From Mycteria americana (lineage: Eukaryota; Chordata; Aves; Ciconiiformes; Ciconiidae), in contig NC_134368.1 in the NCBI RefSeq assembly GCF_035582795.1, positions 12,940,001-13,004,000 on the forward strand: a DNA stretch of 64,000 bases, given 5' to 3'. Positions 1 through 40,450 of this stretch are shown in pieces (the first letter of the stretch is position 1; each line of letters begins with the position of its first letter). Below the pieces are notes generated by a model, which was not told where the DNA came from, ran no database searches, and saw only the letters and a program-made list of their open reading frames with translations. A program made the translations under genes and the position numbers.

Positions 1-3000
1 GGGATGATTTAAGCCTCTATAATAATGAAACAGTATATTTGCATGGTGAGTTCTTCCAGAGACTTTTATTAGTTTGTTTTTATTCATGAAAGATGAAGTT
101 AAAGAATGAACATGATTTTAACGCACAAGAGAGTATGGAGCAAATGAAAAGCGATACTTGACTCCACCCAGCAAAGAAGAGCCACCTCCCCTTAATGGAT
201 TGAGCATTTGAAAGGAAGAAAAATAGCTTCAGGTTATTTTCAGATGTTTTGTAAAGTTGGATGAACTTAATCCATTTTGTTTCCACCATTTATTCAGAAG
301 TATTGCCTCAGGATATGGATGACTTTAAACATTGATATTCCACCACACCCCATGATATGGGATACAGCAACTAAACATGATAGTAAAAATTCAGACATTG
401 GCCAAGACTGTGTGCATGTCTGAGACATTTATACTCGGCTGACTGAACCTGTAGGCCTGCAGAACTCAAGGGTTGTAACTTTGGTACTTTATTCCATGAG
501 GTATAACAATTATCTTTGTTTTCACATATCTTCTGTAGTGTCCCAATGCTCCTTCTACTGTATGAAAATAAGTTTTGCATTCACTTTAAGCAAAATAAAA
601 ATAGGGCTAAAATCTTAACATGAATCTTATGTTTTTAAAATATAAACACGAAGAATTTCTGAGCTGGCGTAAAGGAATGAAAGTACCTAAGATCTTGAAA
701 ATAGAAATACCAAATCTTGGTTCTACAATCTTCCATCTTTTTGTAATTTTTTTGTACTTTTTAAATACTTTTTCTTGTACATTTTGTACTTTTTTGATAC
801 ATGTAATTTTTACCAAGAACTTCATATGGGAATGTAGCTAATGAATGCTTGAATCTTATTGGCATACACATTCTTCAGTTACCAGTTTGAGCCTCTTCGC
901 TTAAACTGTGTTACTGGTAGTACAGGAGTGGCTTTAACAGCTTTATTCGTTAGTTGCTATGGCATAACTAATCAATATCATGAGAAAAAATTATACCACT
1001 TTTGAAGATGCAATGAAGATAGTAAAGATTCTTTGCTCTCCTGTGCTTCTCCAATGCACAGATTTAATTTTTTTCTGTAGTCTGAAAGGAGCTGTTTACA
1101 TAATTTATTCTAGAGATTATGCTTGATTTTTTGTGGAGGAGAAATAAAGTCATTAAAAGCAGTGTAGTAACACTGTATTAGATAAAAATGAAAAAAAAAA
1201 AAAAAAGGATCTCCAAGTGTCATGAGACTGTTTTTGTTATGTTTGAATTCTCCAAACTACTTTGACCACAATGGAAAAACACTGCTGAATATCCCACACG
1301 CATTGTTACTTTAATAAAACACCAGATACATATTCTGCTAGATGCTCACAAGACTATTTTAAACTAGCTGAGTGACATTGAAAATATATGTGCTTGCTTA
1401 ATCTGAGCCTTTGTATTAAGGTGTTTCAGCTTTTAATTAAAATTTCTGGAATTACAAAAGAATATGTGAAAATATGCCTTGATACTACTTTTGAGAAATA
1501 AAAATCTTTCACAATTTCCCATATATTTTCCTTTAATTCAGGGGCACTGAAGGCTCAATTTTACAATTTCCTCTCTTCCTAATATTCAAAATCTAATGCA
1601 GGATAAAATTATAGTCTCATTGATAGTCTCTCATGTAGTCTAACTGCTATAGTAACTGTACAAGGTTTCTGCATAAGATGACAAAAGAAGTAAGGAAAAA
1701 TCCAAGCAGAAATTGTCAAAATCACACTCCAGTAAAATCAGCCAAGTATTAGCTTCATGAAAAGCAGACAGTATCTTGGCTTACGAACTATGGAATGGGA
1801 GACTAATTACAGAAATATGAATCAGGCAATGAAGGATTATAGATTTTTTCAGAAGATAAAAATGTCCATAAGATCTTGAACTATAAGGAAAGTGACAGAC
1901 TGGTCTTAGAGCATGCACTTGTGACCTTCTTCCAGAAGCAGACCTCTCTAATAGGTCTTATAAACCAAATCCTGTAAAATCTGTCCTACTCTGCAGCCCT
2001 TTTTCCAGTAGAACCTCTAATATTTTGTAGAACAGTAAAGAGGAGGGGAAGGTCACTGAGAGGACAACCAAGAAGAAAGATGTGTAGGAATATGTGAAAA
2101 CTTCTACATCCTGTGGAGAAGTGCTCCTCACGGTTTAGTGCAAACACAATGCTGAGGAAGTCTCTCCAGTTTGTCCATGCCCACACAACCCACTTCTCCA
2201 TACTCTCACGTGGGAAAACACAGCCACACACCAGAGCTGCTCAGCAGCTATCAGATGGGAGGAAGATGCAGCCTCTGAGCCCGCATACATGCTCCATTTC
2301 CAGGAGTCCATTCAACTTGGACCTTTATGCAGGACCTCAGCAACTTAGCTTTAATCTCCTGTGGCAAGGGAATGTCATGTTAGCTACAGACCTTTAGCCA
2401 AATCTCAAATTCTTAATTTGACCCAGATCTGGGGCTTTATTTCAATGGAGCTTAGCTGATTTATGTGAACTGAGAATGTGGCGTATTGTCCAAATCAGAA
2501 TTCCATGTCTCAGCAACTGAGTAAAATAAAACCTTAACTTGTGAACACAGAGGTCCAAAGGCAGCAATCTAAATATTTCTAAATGCTCAATCTAAGTTTA
2601 TATTAGGTTTAACTTGTTATAAACCATATCCAGCATATTTAACACAGGACTAGTTTGTCAAAAGTCATTTAAAAACAGAAGAGAGTTCAGAAAAGATCAA
2701 CAAATACATTTGGGTGATCCAGGTATAGATTTTAAAGTAAAGTTCAGAAGCACTGAACAAGCAGCTTTCAAAATTGCAGATATTTGCCCATTACAAAGAC
2801 CAAAACCATAAAGAAACATATTCAGTGCTCTGCTTTAAGTTTTACCTCTTTCCAATTAAAAAGGATGTGTTTCGGGCTGTTTAACAAAAAGCAACAGAGA
2901 ATTCTGAAGCTTCTAATATATGATTGCTGTGAGTATGGGAGACTGGACGTGATGCAGCAGCATCTTCAAAAGTAGCTCCCTTCCCATTCTTCCTCATTTT

Positions 3001-6000
3001 GAGCAGAGATTAAGCTTTGTTCGTACTTCTCAAAGCCACTCTCTTATTTTCTGTTGGAAGTCTCATAGGTTTATTTGCTTCACCCTTGTAACAGCATGAA
3101 GCATACGCATGGCAGAGCCTGCTCACCCCCACAAGACGCAAGTAGCTCAAGCTTACTCAGTAGGCATACAATTTTGGTGGCATGTGTCAAAACATCTTTC
3201 CTATACAAGTTGCAATTTTTTGTAACAGGAATACTTTTTGATAGGAGAAAGTCCATTGCTAAAGCAACCCCCCTTTGCTGGTAAATCGGTGCTCCTGGTC
3301 ACTAAAGCTTTATAGAGAACAGGTAACCAGACTGCATTTGGTTTAAAATAAACATTGACCAATTAGTGCACTTTTCTCCAGACTCGTTCTTAGAAATAGG
3401 ATTGATTTTTTTCCAACATTAACTGGTATGTGGCAGACACCCAGGATTCAGCAAGGGTGATGAAAAGCCTGGCAGACCTAAACCCAAGTAAAAATGGTGT
3501 CTAAAAAAGGAAAGCAGTAGAGCAAACATAATTGGCAAAAGGTGCAGTAAGGACAACGTTTCTCTGGTTTAATAAGAAAGTGTGGTCCTCTGTTCAACGA
3601 CCCAGAAAAATCACAGACGCAAATTTGTACACTGGTAGGCAGAAGAAGTAAATAGATAATCTAACAAAGTGATTCTACCCAAAAATTCTACTTATCTGTG
3701 AAAGAAGAAAAAATATGTCGGAAACAAAGACATTAATTAACATTTGTTAGTAAAGGACACATTTTTAGGCTAAGATACTTGCTGACACACACCTCGATTT
3801 TCTTGAAACTTCTTGTAGTTACAAGTTTTCAAGATTTTAAGAAACCTATAGTTATCAGTAAGTAAAGTAAAGTGGGAAACTTGAAGAATGACTGCTATCT
3901 CAGATAATAAAGAATAATATTATAGTCATATAATTATCATTACTTCATGGTGAACAACATATTTACTCAGCTGTATATTTGCATGTAAGACTATTGTTAT
4001 CTTTGGTATGCAGGAAGAACAGAAAAAAGAACTTTTATGCAGTGTATAATTGACAGACCTACAACAGAGCATAAAAGAAAAACACTTTTCAGATTACTTA
4101 GTAAGCATTTTGCAAGTGTTTTCTCTTGAGTTCAGTTAATCGGTACAAGAGTGCATGAATTTTAACTAAGTCTTTATACTATGTAAGTCTTGGCCAATAT
4201 GAGACAAAGCTTCAGGATTTCAAGAAAATTGCAGTGCATATCACTTTAAGCTACCAAAGAAATAAGTACAGAATTATGCCAAGAATTAAAAATTCAAAAA
4301 GTAATAGTTTCTAGGGAATAGTTTCATAGATAGAGTGGATGTACTTATTTTACTATCCTGTTTCTTTATAATTTGGATGCTTCTGCATAGTTAGTACTAA
4401 CATCAACTTTGAAAACATGAGACAAAGCATCCTTACCACATTTTACAACAATGGTCAGTAATTCTATTCTGAATTGAGAATAAAATTGCTTCAATAAACA
4501 ATAGGTTGTTGAAGGCTGAAGATACTCTTTAAAAGGAAAGTAGACTAAAAGTAATTAATTTACATTTGAATTTCAAGCAAATATGGATACTTTGCTGCAT
4601 TGCCACTGAACAACAACGGTGTAGGTGTATTTGGAAATTTTTGTATGTTATTAAATGGATATGAATTACTAAAAACAAATTATGGAAAAATGCAGAAATT
4701 AACTTGGGGGTTCAGTACGTCACTAGACCTGAGCCCCCAATTCTCCTAAAAACATCCCCCCAGCCCCATTTATTCATGAGCAAAGGCCAAAATGTACAAG
4801 AACTCCAGAGAAGGAGGCAATATTTTGGTTAAAGTTCACTTTCGGTGACTTCTTCGGTGCTTCCTTGTATGTCCTAATACCTATATGCTGTTGCTTTCTG
4901 GTATTACAAAAAGTGTCCAGGTACACTGGTACTGTGCTAGATCTCCTTCTCAAGGGAGAGAAAGAAACAGGTGTGTTGTGTCTCGAACGTGTAACTATGG
5001 CATATATTAGAAAAGGCAGGCACACAGAAATGTATCTGCACTTTCAGCAAAATATGAGCAGGTGGATAATGGTCCGTAATTCTTGATAAAGTCTTTCCCC
5101 AGTTTGGGAATGGATTGGCTCTTGAGAAGTTTCTCTCTCCCCCAGTTTATAACCTGACTAATAGAACACAAGTATCTAACACCAGCAGGGGTGTTGGATA
5201 TACTTCAAGAAACATTCAGAAAGAATCCATGTTATTTTTAGAAAAACAAAAATGCTCCATTTATCATACTCATTCCAACTTTCAAAAAATGAAATATTTT
5301 CTGTGCAATGGTGAAATACCCTCCTGTTGCCTTGGCAAAGAAAGGGTACTTTGAGCAGATTTTGTACATCTGCTACATCAGGAAAAACACCTGCTGAAAA
5401 TTTTCAAGAGTTTCCCAGCACAAAACTCTCTAAAGTAATTCAGCATCTAAATGGCGTATACGTTTTATGATATTGTAAGTCAGAGTGATCTTGTTTATTT
5501 TGCCTTTACATGCAAAGATACAATCCATTTAGTATGTCAGTGCACTGCAAAGGCAACTTAACCTGCCACTCAGTGATTAAAGTGCCAGATAGAGATAAAC
5601 ATTCTGGGAAATTAAACATCATTTTTCTTCCCTTCATTATCTGAAATGACAAAATGAAGGCAGAAAAGCATTAGAAGCAAAATATTTAGAGGAACATCTC
5701 CTTAGCACATCAGCAGACAATAACACCAGGCAGACAATTTATATTAAGTGGGAAAATGGCTGCTAACTCTGCTAATATCTTTGGTACATTTTCAGAAAAA
5801 GTGGTTTGCTCTGTAGGTTAAGTAATTTGAATGTCACTGCCTAGAGTACTAGCAGTGTATGAGCACCAGGCTCATACAAAGCAATTCATGTAGCATTTCT
5901 CTTGACAAAACAAGTAGCTGTCAGAAGTTGACCATTTTAAACTAACACCAATAGTTTTCAGCATGTGCCTGCCTCTAAATTCATTTACTAGGTTTCCTGT

Positions 6001-9000
6001 TTCACAGTATTCCATATTTGCACTCCAGCTTTCCTGTTACCAAATAATGCTGTGTACTACCTCAGAGCAGCCAACTTTCTCTAGGTTGCCTGTGGACAAG
6101 TCAGTTCTAGAACTTTAAGCATTTCAAAGTAGCTTAGAATTATTATCTTCAACTCTTTTTTGCTTCCTGCAAGTGCTCCGTTGCTTTCTTGGAGCGTATT
6201 TCCTTTGCGACGGAGCGCACAGATGCTTGTCTGGGGAAGATCTGTGTTTCTTGTCCTAGTAAAGGGGCTTGAAGCCCTAGCTAGGATCTAGGGCATCATT
6301 TTTGAAGGGTTTGTGTTTGTTTTTTGGTTTGGGTTTTTTTTTTTGGTAAGAGGTATTAGGTTTTACTTGGAAAGGAAGCATAATAGAGGAACAGCGTGCT
6401 ACTTTTTCAGGTTTCTGAATTGCTTTCTTAACCTGGAGCGGAGGCCACCGATGCAAAGCTAGAGAGTGCCACCGCGTGGCTAGAGGCTCTCGTGGCTGGC
6501 AAGCTCTACAGCTTGGTCCTGCAAAAGACAAAGTGTTAAGATTGAATGGATTAGGCCCTAAAAAAACCAACATAAAGCAGGCTTAACTTCTCTGAGGAGG
6601 CCGAAGTTGCAAAAAATGGGGACATGAGAAAGCAGTGGAGCTCTTACTCTAGTAAAAAAAAAGAGACTCATGGGTACCCAAGGACCAGGAATCCTGTGTG
6701 CCAGTTTCCACTCCAGAGACTGTATTTTATGCAGAGGTGCTTCATGCAAGCCTTTCACAGCATGGGTGACGGAGCCCAGCCTTCCTTTACTCCGAAGTGA
6801 ATCCTTAGCCTTGAGAGGACAGGGCTGCACTTGGGTTTACACACACCCAGAGAGCATGCAGAGTTTGGCAAGCCTTTTTATCTAATCAGGAGAGATGGAG
6901 GGAAGGACAGGCCTACTAAGATACTCTGTGTTTTCCTCTTCAGAAATGTGAGCTTCTACGGGCTGAGGAAAGCATGGGGGTTGAGGTTACCCTTTCCAGT
7001 AATTAAGTATTCCATACCACGTTAGCATCACTACCATTCCCTTCTCTGTAATCCCATTTTAACAAAATGAAGGGGTGACACTTGGCAACATACATCATTC
7101 CTGGGTGAGAAACCAGCACAAGTATCTGGCGCTCTGTCTGACAGGGTTCTAGATATGTAGCTGCTCACAGGCACCAATTCATGCCTTCCTGGAAGCAGAA
7201 CCTTGCTATTTCAAATCAAGCAGAAATACCTACAGTGCATCAGTGCCTGCAGAGCTTTTAACAGCTCAGCAGGGCTTTTTGGCTCATTAAGAGTATCAAA
7301 CTTTTGCTATTGACTAGCTATATAACTATTTCTGGTTAGAAGCCCTCTGCATCTACATCAGCTTCCTATGTCTTTTTTTGATTTATGATTCAAACATCGC
7401 ATCCCTTTTCTAACAGAAGAGATTCTGCAGAAGTATCCTTTTATACCCTATCTAGGAAGCATCTAGACTCCACGCTGTTCTGCCTTTTTGCTTCATTAAA
7501 CTAGAAGAATGTTCTACCAGTTACCTAGCCAAAACTGATCATTTGCATAACAGCTATGGGAAAACAGAGTTTTATATCATCTCAAATAGTCAGACTTCCA
7601 TTTCTAAAGACTTGCACCAGGAAGCACACCAGGTAAGATTCATCTCACCCCTCTATAGAATTCTGCATTGTAGACAGTTGACCATTCTCTGATGCTAAAG
7701 AGAGTAGGGCCATCTGACAGGCGTCTCCTGAAGGGAAGATGAATCCCACCACTCCTGATCAAAGGGAACAGAACTTAACAGTAAAATCCTTTAGCCCAGA
7801 TTCAGTTCCTCCCAGAATTTGTAAATGCCAACTTTGCTGTCCAAGTGCATTGCATTTGTTATCGCAGAATCATATAATGACATCGTGCTTCCTGGAGAAA
7901 AAGATATATTTAAAGGTCTAACAGGTTTTGAAGCAGTTTTTAAAAACCTAAAATGCCATATATTTATCTAATAGGAATGCAGTTCTTTGAAATCCTATAC
8001 CTATGACTCACTTTAACCACACTGAGTAGGAAAACACAGAATTCCTGTGTGATCAGAGCAAGGAGAGAATTCAGGTACTGCCTTTTCAAAAGCTGGATAC
8101 ATTTTTTTCAACTGGCTTGAAGGGAACGCCCAGGAAATTCAGTGTGCTATACGCGGCCCAAGCACAATTTAACATTAGAGGGTGAATTAATAATAAAGGA
8201 CTGAATTGCTATGAAAGCAAAAATTCTGTGGAAGCAGGGCAACAAGATGAAGTAGCAATGCAAGAAAGAAGATAGGTCTTATCAGTGGAATTGAATTCTA
8301 GATTAGGAAGTGCAGCTTCCCTTCCCAGAACACAAAGAGACTGCCTGTGATTACAGCAATCACAAACAGAGAGAGGTTATAAATTTATCTAGTCTGAAAG
8401 CCAAATGAAAAGGAAAATAGACTGCCAAGTGCTGAAAAGCAAGTTAATGAACACAGAGCAACATGCACAATTTTCCCCAGCTCTGCAGAGATCATACAGG
8501 ACTTCTGTTGAGTTTTCAGGTCAAGACAAGGAAGAGAATATGGGATAATTAATTTCCCATGCTTAGTAGGACAATACGACACCAGTCTGAATCTGAGTCT
8601 TGAAGGTAAGTTCCTAAGACACTCGAACAGTAAAACTTTCAACTTTAATGCTTAGTTCAAGTCTGATTGTGAGTGCCCCAAAAAAATTGTGTGCAGAATT
8701 GCTTTGAGCAGTACATACATTTCTACAATCAAGATATTGGAGGTCTGATTCACTACCCAACATAAAGCTTTTTTAGTTTTTAAAAGCAAAGTGCTGAGAT
8801 ATGTTTAATGATACAAGCAAGGCACTATCACGTTCGTTAGTTTTAGCCATCTAATCCTCAGCATGAAACTGAAAACATGGGAGCACTTAAGTTCTCTTTA
8901 CAGTGTCAAAAAAGAAAAACAAACAAAAATGCTTACTGTGCAAGGAGCCTTCTAGAAACAGCAAATACAAAAGTGTTTAAGCTCAAAGGTATAGAGCCGA

Positions 9001-9388
9001 AGCCCCACTTCAATTTCTGCACCTTTGAGCCAAGTGCAGGGCTGCAGAGAGTTACCTTGTCTGCCTAAGTCATCACATCTTCTCTTCAAGGTAATTGACA
9101 GGTCACAATTATCACAATAGTGACAACTACCTGTTATATAGACTAGTGCTTACAGCACTCACCAAGGAAAAAGATGCACTTCCCACCTCCCTGGAGAGTA
9201 TCCTAAGTGTCAGTCTATCTAGATTGTATATAATTATTCTCTCTCCCTCTAGGGAAGAAGCCAAAAAACTGATGAAGAATTTGCAAGGTCAAAAGACAAC
9301 AAAAGTCAGATACCTGAATGTATATATGGAAAGTGTTCATAGTGCGCTGTGAATGACAGATTTTAGGAAAAGAAAGATTCTTAGGCAA

Positions 9389-9420
9389 AGAACCAAAGCA
9401 ACTCTCATTGCTTTGGTTCT
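9389..9420. repeat. Perfect 13-bp stem, 6-nt loop hairpin
   Basis: The arms at 9389-9401 (AGAACCAAAGCAA) and 9408-9420 are exact reverse complements around the loop CTCTCA. A run of 13 A followed by 9 T starts 11 bases later (9432-9453). It lies about 0.85 kb past the SH3TC1 cleavage site. No larger element with terminal repeats or target duplications was recognised around it. Confidence 0.85.
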
Positions 9421-9431
9421 ACACAGAGCAG

Positions 9432-9453
9432 AAAAAAAAAAAAATTTTTTTTT
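9432..9453. repeat. A13-T9 homopolymer junction
   Basis: Uninterrupted A run followed directly by a T run. It is self-complementary, so it could extrude or reflect polymerase slippage. It has no gene context of its own. Confidence 0.9.
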
Positions 9454-10264
9454 GCACCTTTCCCCAGGTTTGACAGTGTAAGCAAATAAAATATAATATG
9501 TAGCCAATAACCCCTAGCTGGTTTCTGAGACTGTGTGTGCATCTTCCGAAGACACTTCCATTCTTTGTAATGTCTCTTAAAAATAAACTAGCAGTTTCTG
9601 TATGAAGTTGTTACAGAGAATGAAAAGGCATCCTTTCAAAATGTATCTGAGTATTTAATTGCAAGATTATCAGACTTTAAGACATTGACATTCCTTCTCA
9701 AAATATACAGCATGATCTAACATGTCATTTCTACCATAGCTTTGGTATGAAAATGTTTTGAGGCACAAAAATTTAGAACTATCAAAATTAGCAATCTAGA
9801 ATTTTTGCAACTAAAGTGAAGTAGTACATTTTTCTGAACATAATGTAATTATATGTAAGACAGTAGGAAATGCTGTAATAAGTCATTGCAGACAATACCG
9901 ACCGTTCTGAAAAGGTCAGTTAAAAAAACAGATAATTTGTCTTTGAAAAAGAGGGCCTTCACATGACCACTGAAATCCACAAAACTACAACTTACATATT
10001 ACTAGAGACCTCAGTTCTGGAAACCAGTAAGTTCTTACAACATGTACATAAGTGTTTTCAGGAATTAGAAGATAAATCTTAACTAGTGCCTCTAAGTACT
10101 GCAGTAGGTGAATTTGGTAGAAAATGAGGGTTGATGTCTGGGGAACTAAATTCTCAAATACCCCACCTAACATTCTTGTGCACATGTTTTTATGATATCA
10201 AATAAATACAATAGAGCTAGGTCATACAAGAACTAGGTCATGCAAAGAAAGCCACAGTTTGTAT

Positions 10265-10628
10265 AGAGTGTTTTTTCCTCTGTAACACTTTATTAAATAT
10301 TTTTCATTGCATCTATGCATTGATCATTTTCTGGTATCCAGCGAGGCAGAAACAGATAGCAAAGAAATATTTAGTTTAAAAAAAGACAGTTGGGTTTTGG
10401 TTTTAAGTTCACAGGCTGATCCTTAAACAAGTACAAGACTGTGTATCTTGGAGACAATGAAGTGTAGTTCACTGGCATATAAACTGGTAATTTAGTCTGG
10501 GATGCTGAACTCTGGCTTACAGCACATGCATAATAAGACATTGAATGTATTCTGCATCCTCCTACAAAGCCAGTGCAATATTTCTGTAGGTACTTCTATA
10601 GTTGTTAGACTGCATTTTCCAAAGATTC
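10265..10628 (-). other. SH3TC1: SH3TC1 3' untranslated region (predicted)
   Basis: Continuation of the last coding exon after the TAA stop, down to the region just past the AATAAA at 10294-10289. Cleavage is expected 10-30 nt beyond the hexamer, so the left edge is approximate. The UTR is short (about 360 nt) and AT-rich, with no other canonical hexamer closer to the stop. Confidence 0.7.
10289..10294 (-). terminator. SH3TC1: Polyadenylation signal AATAAA of SH3TC1
   Basis: Reads TTTATT on the plus strand, hence AATAAA on the coding strand, about 335 nt after the stop codon. It is the first canonical hexamer downstream of the stop. Confidence 0.8.
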
Positions 10629-36947
<26,319 letters not shown>

Positions 36948-38155
36948 AATTTGCAATTCCTCACAGTGATGCAATTAACATTATCAATCTGAGGGAAAAT
37001 TCAATAATATATTTTTTTAAAAAATCAGAATACATGCACATATTCAAGAGCTGTCCCACTCCTGCAGGAGTTATTTTTTAATTGTAATACACATTAAAGT
37101 ATTTGGTTTAGACTTGTTGGAGAGGAATTGTTGTGTAACACCCAAATTCATCCCAGAAAAAGCTCCTGCAATCAGGTGGCATCATTGCTTTAGCAACAAA
37201 GCAATAGATTTTACTAATAGCAACAATCTGAGGCCTGAAATGAAATGTACTTGTGCCCACTGCTAATTATTCATTCTGGGCCAGCTTTAATGCAGAGCCT
37301 CCAAGGGATAGCATTATTCACATGAACAGAGGCAATGCAGGGGAAAAACATCATTTTCTAAAGGTGACAAAAATGGAATGGGTACTGCATGCTTAATTCA
37401 AACAAACAGGAAGGTTTTCATAAATCCAGCTTTTTTTATCAATCAGCCAATGCATCCGCAAAGGACGTGACTCATGTAGCCAGCACATGCCCCACTGATA
37501 TTTAGACCCTTTTCCTCAGTGGGCTCTCACGTGCCTCTAATTAGTTTCATAAAGCTACAGGATAGATTTTGCTTTAGTCCTGTCACTTGGACTTCTTCCA
37601 AATCCCTCTGTGCTTACTCCAGCTATACTCATTAACGAGCTGTATTCATTATGAGTATACAAACTTGTAATCTTTGTGAAGTTTCCTCTCTCATTTGATT
37701 TCCAGCAGAAATTGGTTAAAACTGAAGCTGTTGATGGAAGATTACTTTCGCTCTGCCAAAACCTCAGACTAGTGCCTGGTCACCTAGTATCCCCTTACAA
37801 TCTGCCTTCAGACCGCTCTGGAAATTTCTCCCTTCTCTGTTCACCATGCAATAGGGCGTCCCGAAGCACATTGTTCTGGCTTGCTCCTTCACATACATGC
37901 CTTCCAACACTTCTTGCCCTCCAAGCTTCATGTCATAGATCCCTAAACCTGAGCAAACTGAGCGCCAACATGAGTAGCAGCAACAGCTCCTAGCTGTCTG
38001 CCATGGCGGGCAGGTACACAGGACAAGGCAGTTATCTCTTTACACAACTTTCACACTCTGTTTTGCAGACATTGAGACCTTTAGCCCATGGAGCACTTGA
38101 ATAAGCAGTAAACTATGTATAGACAGAAGCATGTTATGCAATTATAAAAAAATTA

Positions 38156-38203
38156 TAGCTATACATACAGGTATACATACATAAAGGTATACATACAGGT
38201 GGT
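38156..38203. repeat. CATA-rich microsatellite
   Basis: Irregular repeats of ATACATACAGGTATACATAC form two to three imperfect units, with a purine/pyrimidine alternating pattern. Confidence 0.75.
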
Positions 38204-40426
38204 ATGACCAGCTCAGAGAATTAAACCATAATCATATCTACCACAAGCATATAAGTTAATGAATCTAGGCTGGATAATGTTTTCCTTGTCCCATTTTGCC
38301 ATCTATTCGAAAGTGCCTACAGAGTGGTGAGGCTGATTTTCAAAAGATGCTTAGTGGTGTAGCATTGCAGTTCTCCATATAAAGTTATGTGTATAAATTC
38401 ATATATACCTATGAAACACAGATAGTAACTCAAACACAAGTGATTTTGATGCCTTTTCTCAAAAAAGAGTATTTCCACTAACGTATTTAGTTAACATTGT
38501 AGTTCTGACTTCAGATCTCTTGCTAACTTCCCTGAAAAACTGCCTATCAGACTTGATGACCTAGTTATAAATGATTAAAAATAAAAGCCTGCCAGAGACC
38601 AAACTCACTTTGCTAGGATATGCTTTTCCATTTATATAGCTGATCTTTTCCTTAAAGTAATGACAGGAGCTAACACCATTCTTTTCAGTACTGTCCCAGG
38701 ATTATATGTAATGCATCGTAATTTTCACACTTAAGAATTAAACACTCTTCTGCATATATTTTGTAAATACTGGTATCTCCTGTTGATGAAGACAAATATT
38801 GTGATATTAAGGATAATAAAATTCCAGAGGTGGTTGTTTAAATTACATTGTTCTATGAATCCAAAGCCAGTTGATATTTTTCCTTAATCCCAGAAATGAA
38901 ATTCAGTGTTCAGAACATTATTTTTTTCCATCAGCTCCTATCTACAAGCAGAAATATCATCTTCAACAAAATTTAGGAAAACAAATATACTGCGACTTGA
39001 ATTCTTAGAATTCACTTGAGTTGGAAAAGAGATACTAACTTTTCATGTCTTCTGCATCAGTGCATGTTGGTAAGGGTAACATAGATAAACAGGGTTGTGA
39101 ATGAATCTATAAAGCCTGGTGCTGCAAGAGCAAGTAGGACACCTGCACAAATCAAAATGGATGTGATCTGTTTAAGAAGATTTATAGTATCCCAGATCCT
39201 AAGCCAAGGGAAAAAAATCAGAATGAGTTAAAGGAAAGCAAAAATGGTATGTTCTTATCGATGTTTTCTCTTGGCTCTTCCAAGATACACAGAATGAAAA
39301 TTAAAATCTCAAAAACATTTAACAGTCGTGCTCTCCTCTACAGATTCCTTTCCCATCTTTAATGTTTGCCTTAACTATCAAATGTCAACTCATGCAGCTG
39401 TATAAGCACTGAGAATAAGACAGTAAATAATTTTCCTGTAGCTAGGCATCTAGTTTACCTAGGCCCTTTTGAATGTTTATTTAGCATCTAAATGTATCCC
39501 AAGTGATACAAGTTTGGTCCCAAGTGACAAAGACTTCATAGAACTTTGCACCACATCTCTGTCCTTCTACTATTCACCTTTGACTATCATATAAGTACCC
39601 CAAGGAGCAAAACTGTAACACATAAGCAATGCTATGGTATAATCACCCTATCTATTATGCTGATGCTTTCTCATCAATTATTAAACCATTCCAGTACAAA
39701 TTAAAACAGATTCAGATGCACCAAACCAGAGAAAAACATTCATCCACTATAAAACAGATTTAGAGAATATTAAACTTCAGTGCTTGAGTCACTCTCATCA
39801 TTAGAGATTTTTCATAAACCTCTAATGCTAACTTACCATTATACTTACTAGCAACTAGCCATTAGTTGATAGCGACAAATGCAAGATGAAGAAATAAATT
39901 AATCACCTAACACTCACCTTGTAAAGTAAGTTTGTCTTCTATAACTAGTTCTTACAATCTACATTTATGTGCACTGACAAAGCATTTTATTTATTTATAT
40001 ATTTAGACAAAATTATTGTATCTCATGCTCTTTGAGACTTGACCAAGAAATTCGTATTTGGTGCAGGATGTTGGCCATAAAACTTAATGATCTGCCCATT
40101 TTTCCAAACCAGGAGCCAGCCTCTACTCAAAAGCCGTGCAGGCAAGAGGTGGCACTCCCCGCTGACCTGGGGGAGCCTCACTGCCTAAGGCAGGAACTCC
40201 CAGTGGGGATGAGCAGTAAGAGAGGGGAGGCAGATGCTGGACAGCTCAACAGCTCCTACCGGGGCGCTGCCAGGTTCACTGCTGTCACCCCTCCCCATGG
40301 CCTGAGCTCCCTGGGGATGCTGCCCCGCACAGAGCCATTGGTAGCACCTGTCCAGGCTTATGAGGCTCAGAAGGTCACTCCACCTTCCCCTTGCCTTCTC
40401 ACAGGGCACCGCAGGCTGGAAAGGTC

Positions 40427-40450
40427 TGTGTTCAACAGCTGTTGAACACA
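40427..40450. repeat. 24-bp perfect palindrome
   Basis: The half site TGTGTTCAACAG (40427-40438) is followed without spacer by its exact reverse complement. The centre is CAGCTG, an E-box and PvuII site, and each half contains GTTCAAC. It lies at the edge of a GC-rich patch in otherwise AT-rich DNA. Confidence 0.9.

Larger units (their letters stand above)
1..10264. other. Intergenic region 3' of SH3TC1, no gene seen
   Basis: AT-rich, gene-poor DNA. The longest open frames here are under 100 codons, overlap each other on both strands, and show no recognisable domain or paired splice sites, so I treat them as chance frames. It holds an A run at 1191-1206 and the hairpin described separately at 9389-9420. 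In human the next gene on this side of SH3TC1 is HTRA3; no exon of it was recognised here, so it would lie beyond the window. Confidence 0.7.

Noticed and set aside
1-10264. HTRA3 or another downstream gene expected by synteny
   Set aside because: No serine-protease, IGFBP, Kazal or PDZ-like exon was recognised in any frame, so it must lie outside the window.
40032-40445. 137-codon plus-strand frame in a GC-rich patch
   Set aside because: No recognisable domain, no splice-site context, and an overlapping minus-strand frame; treated as a chance frame.
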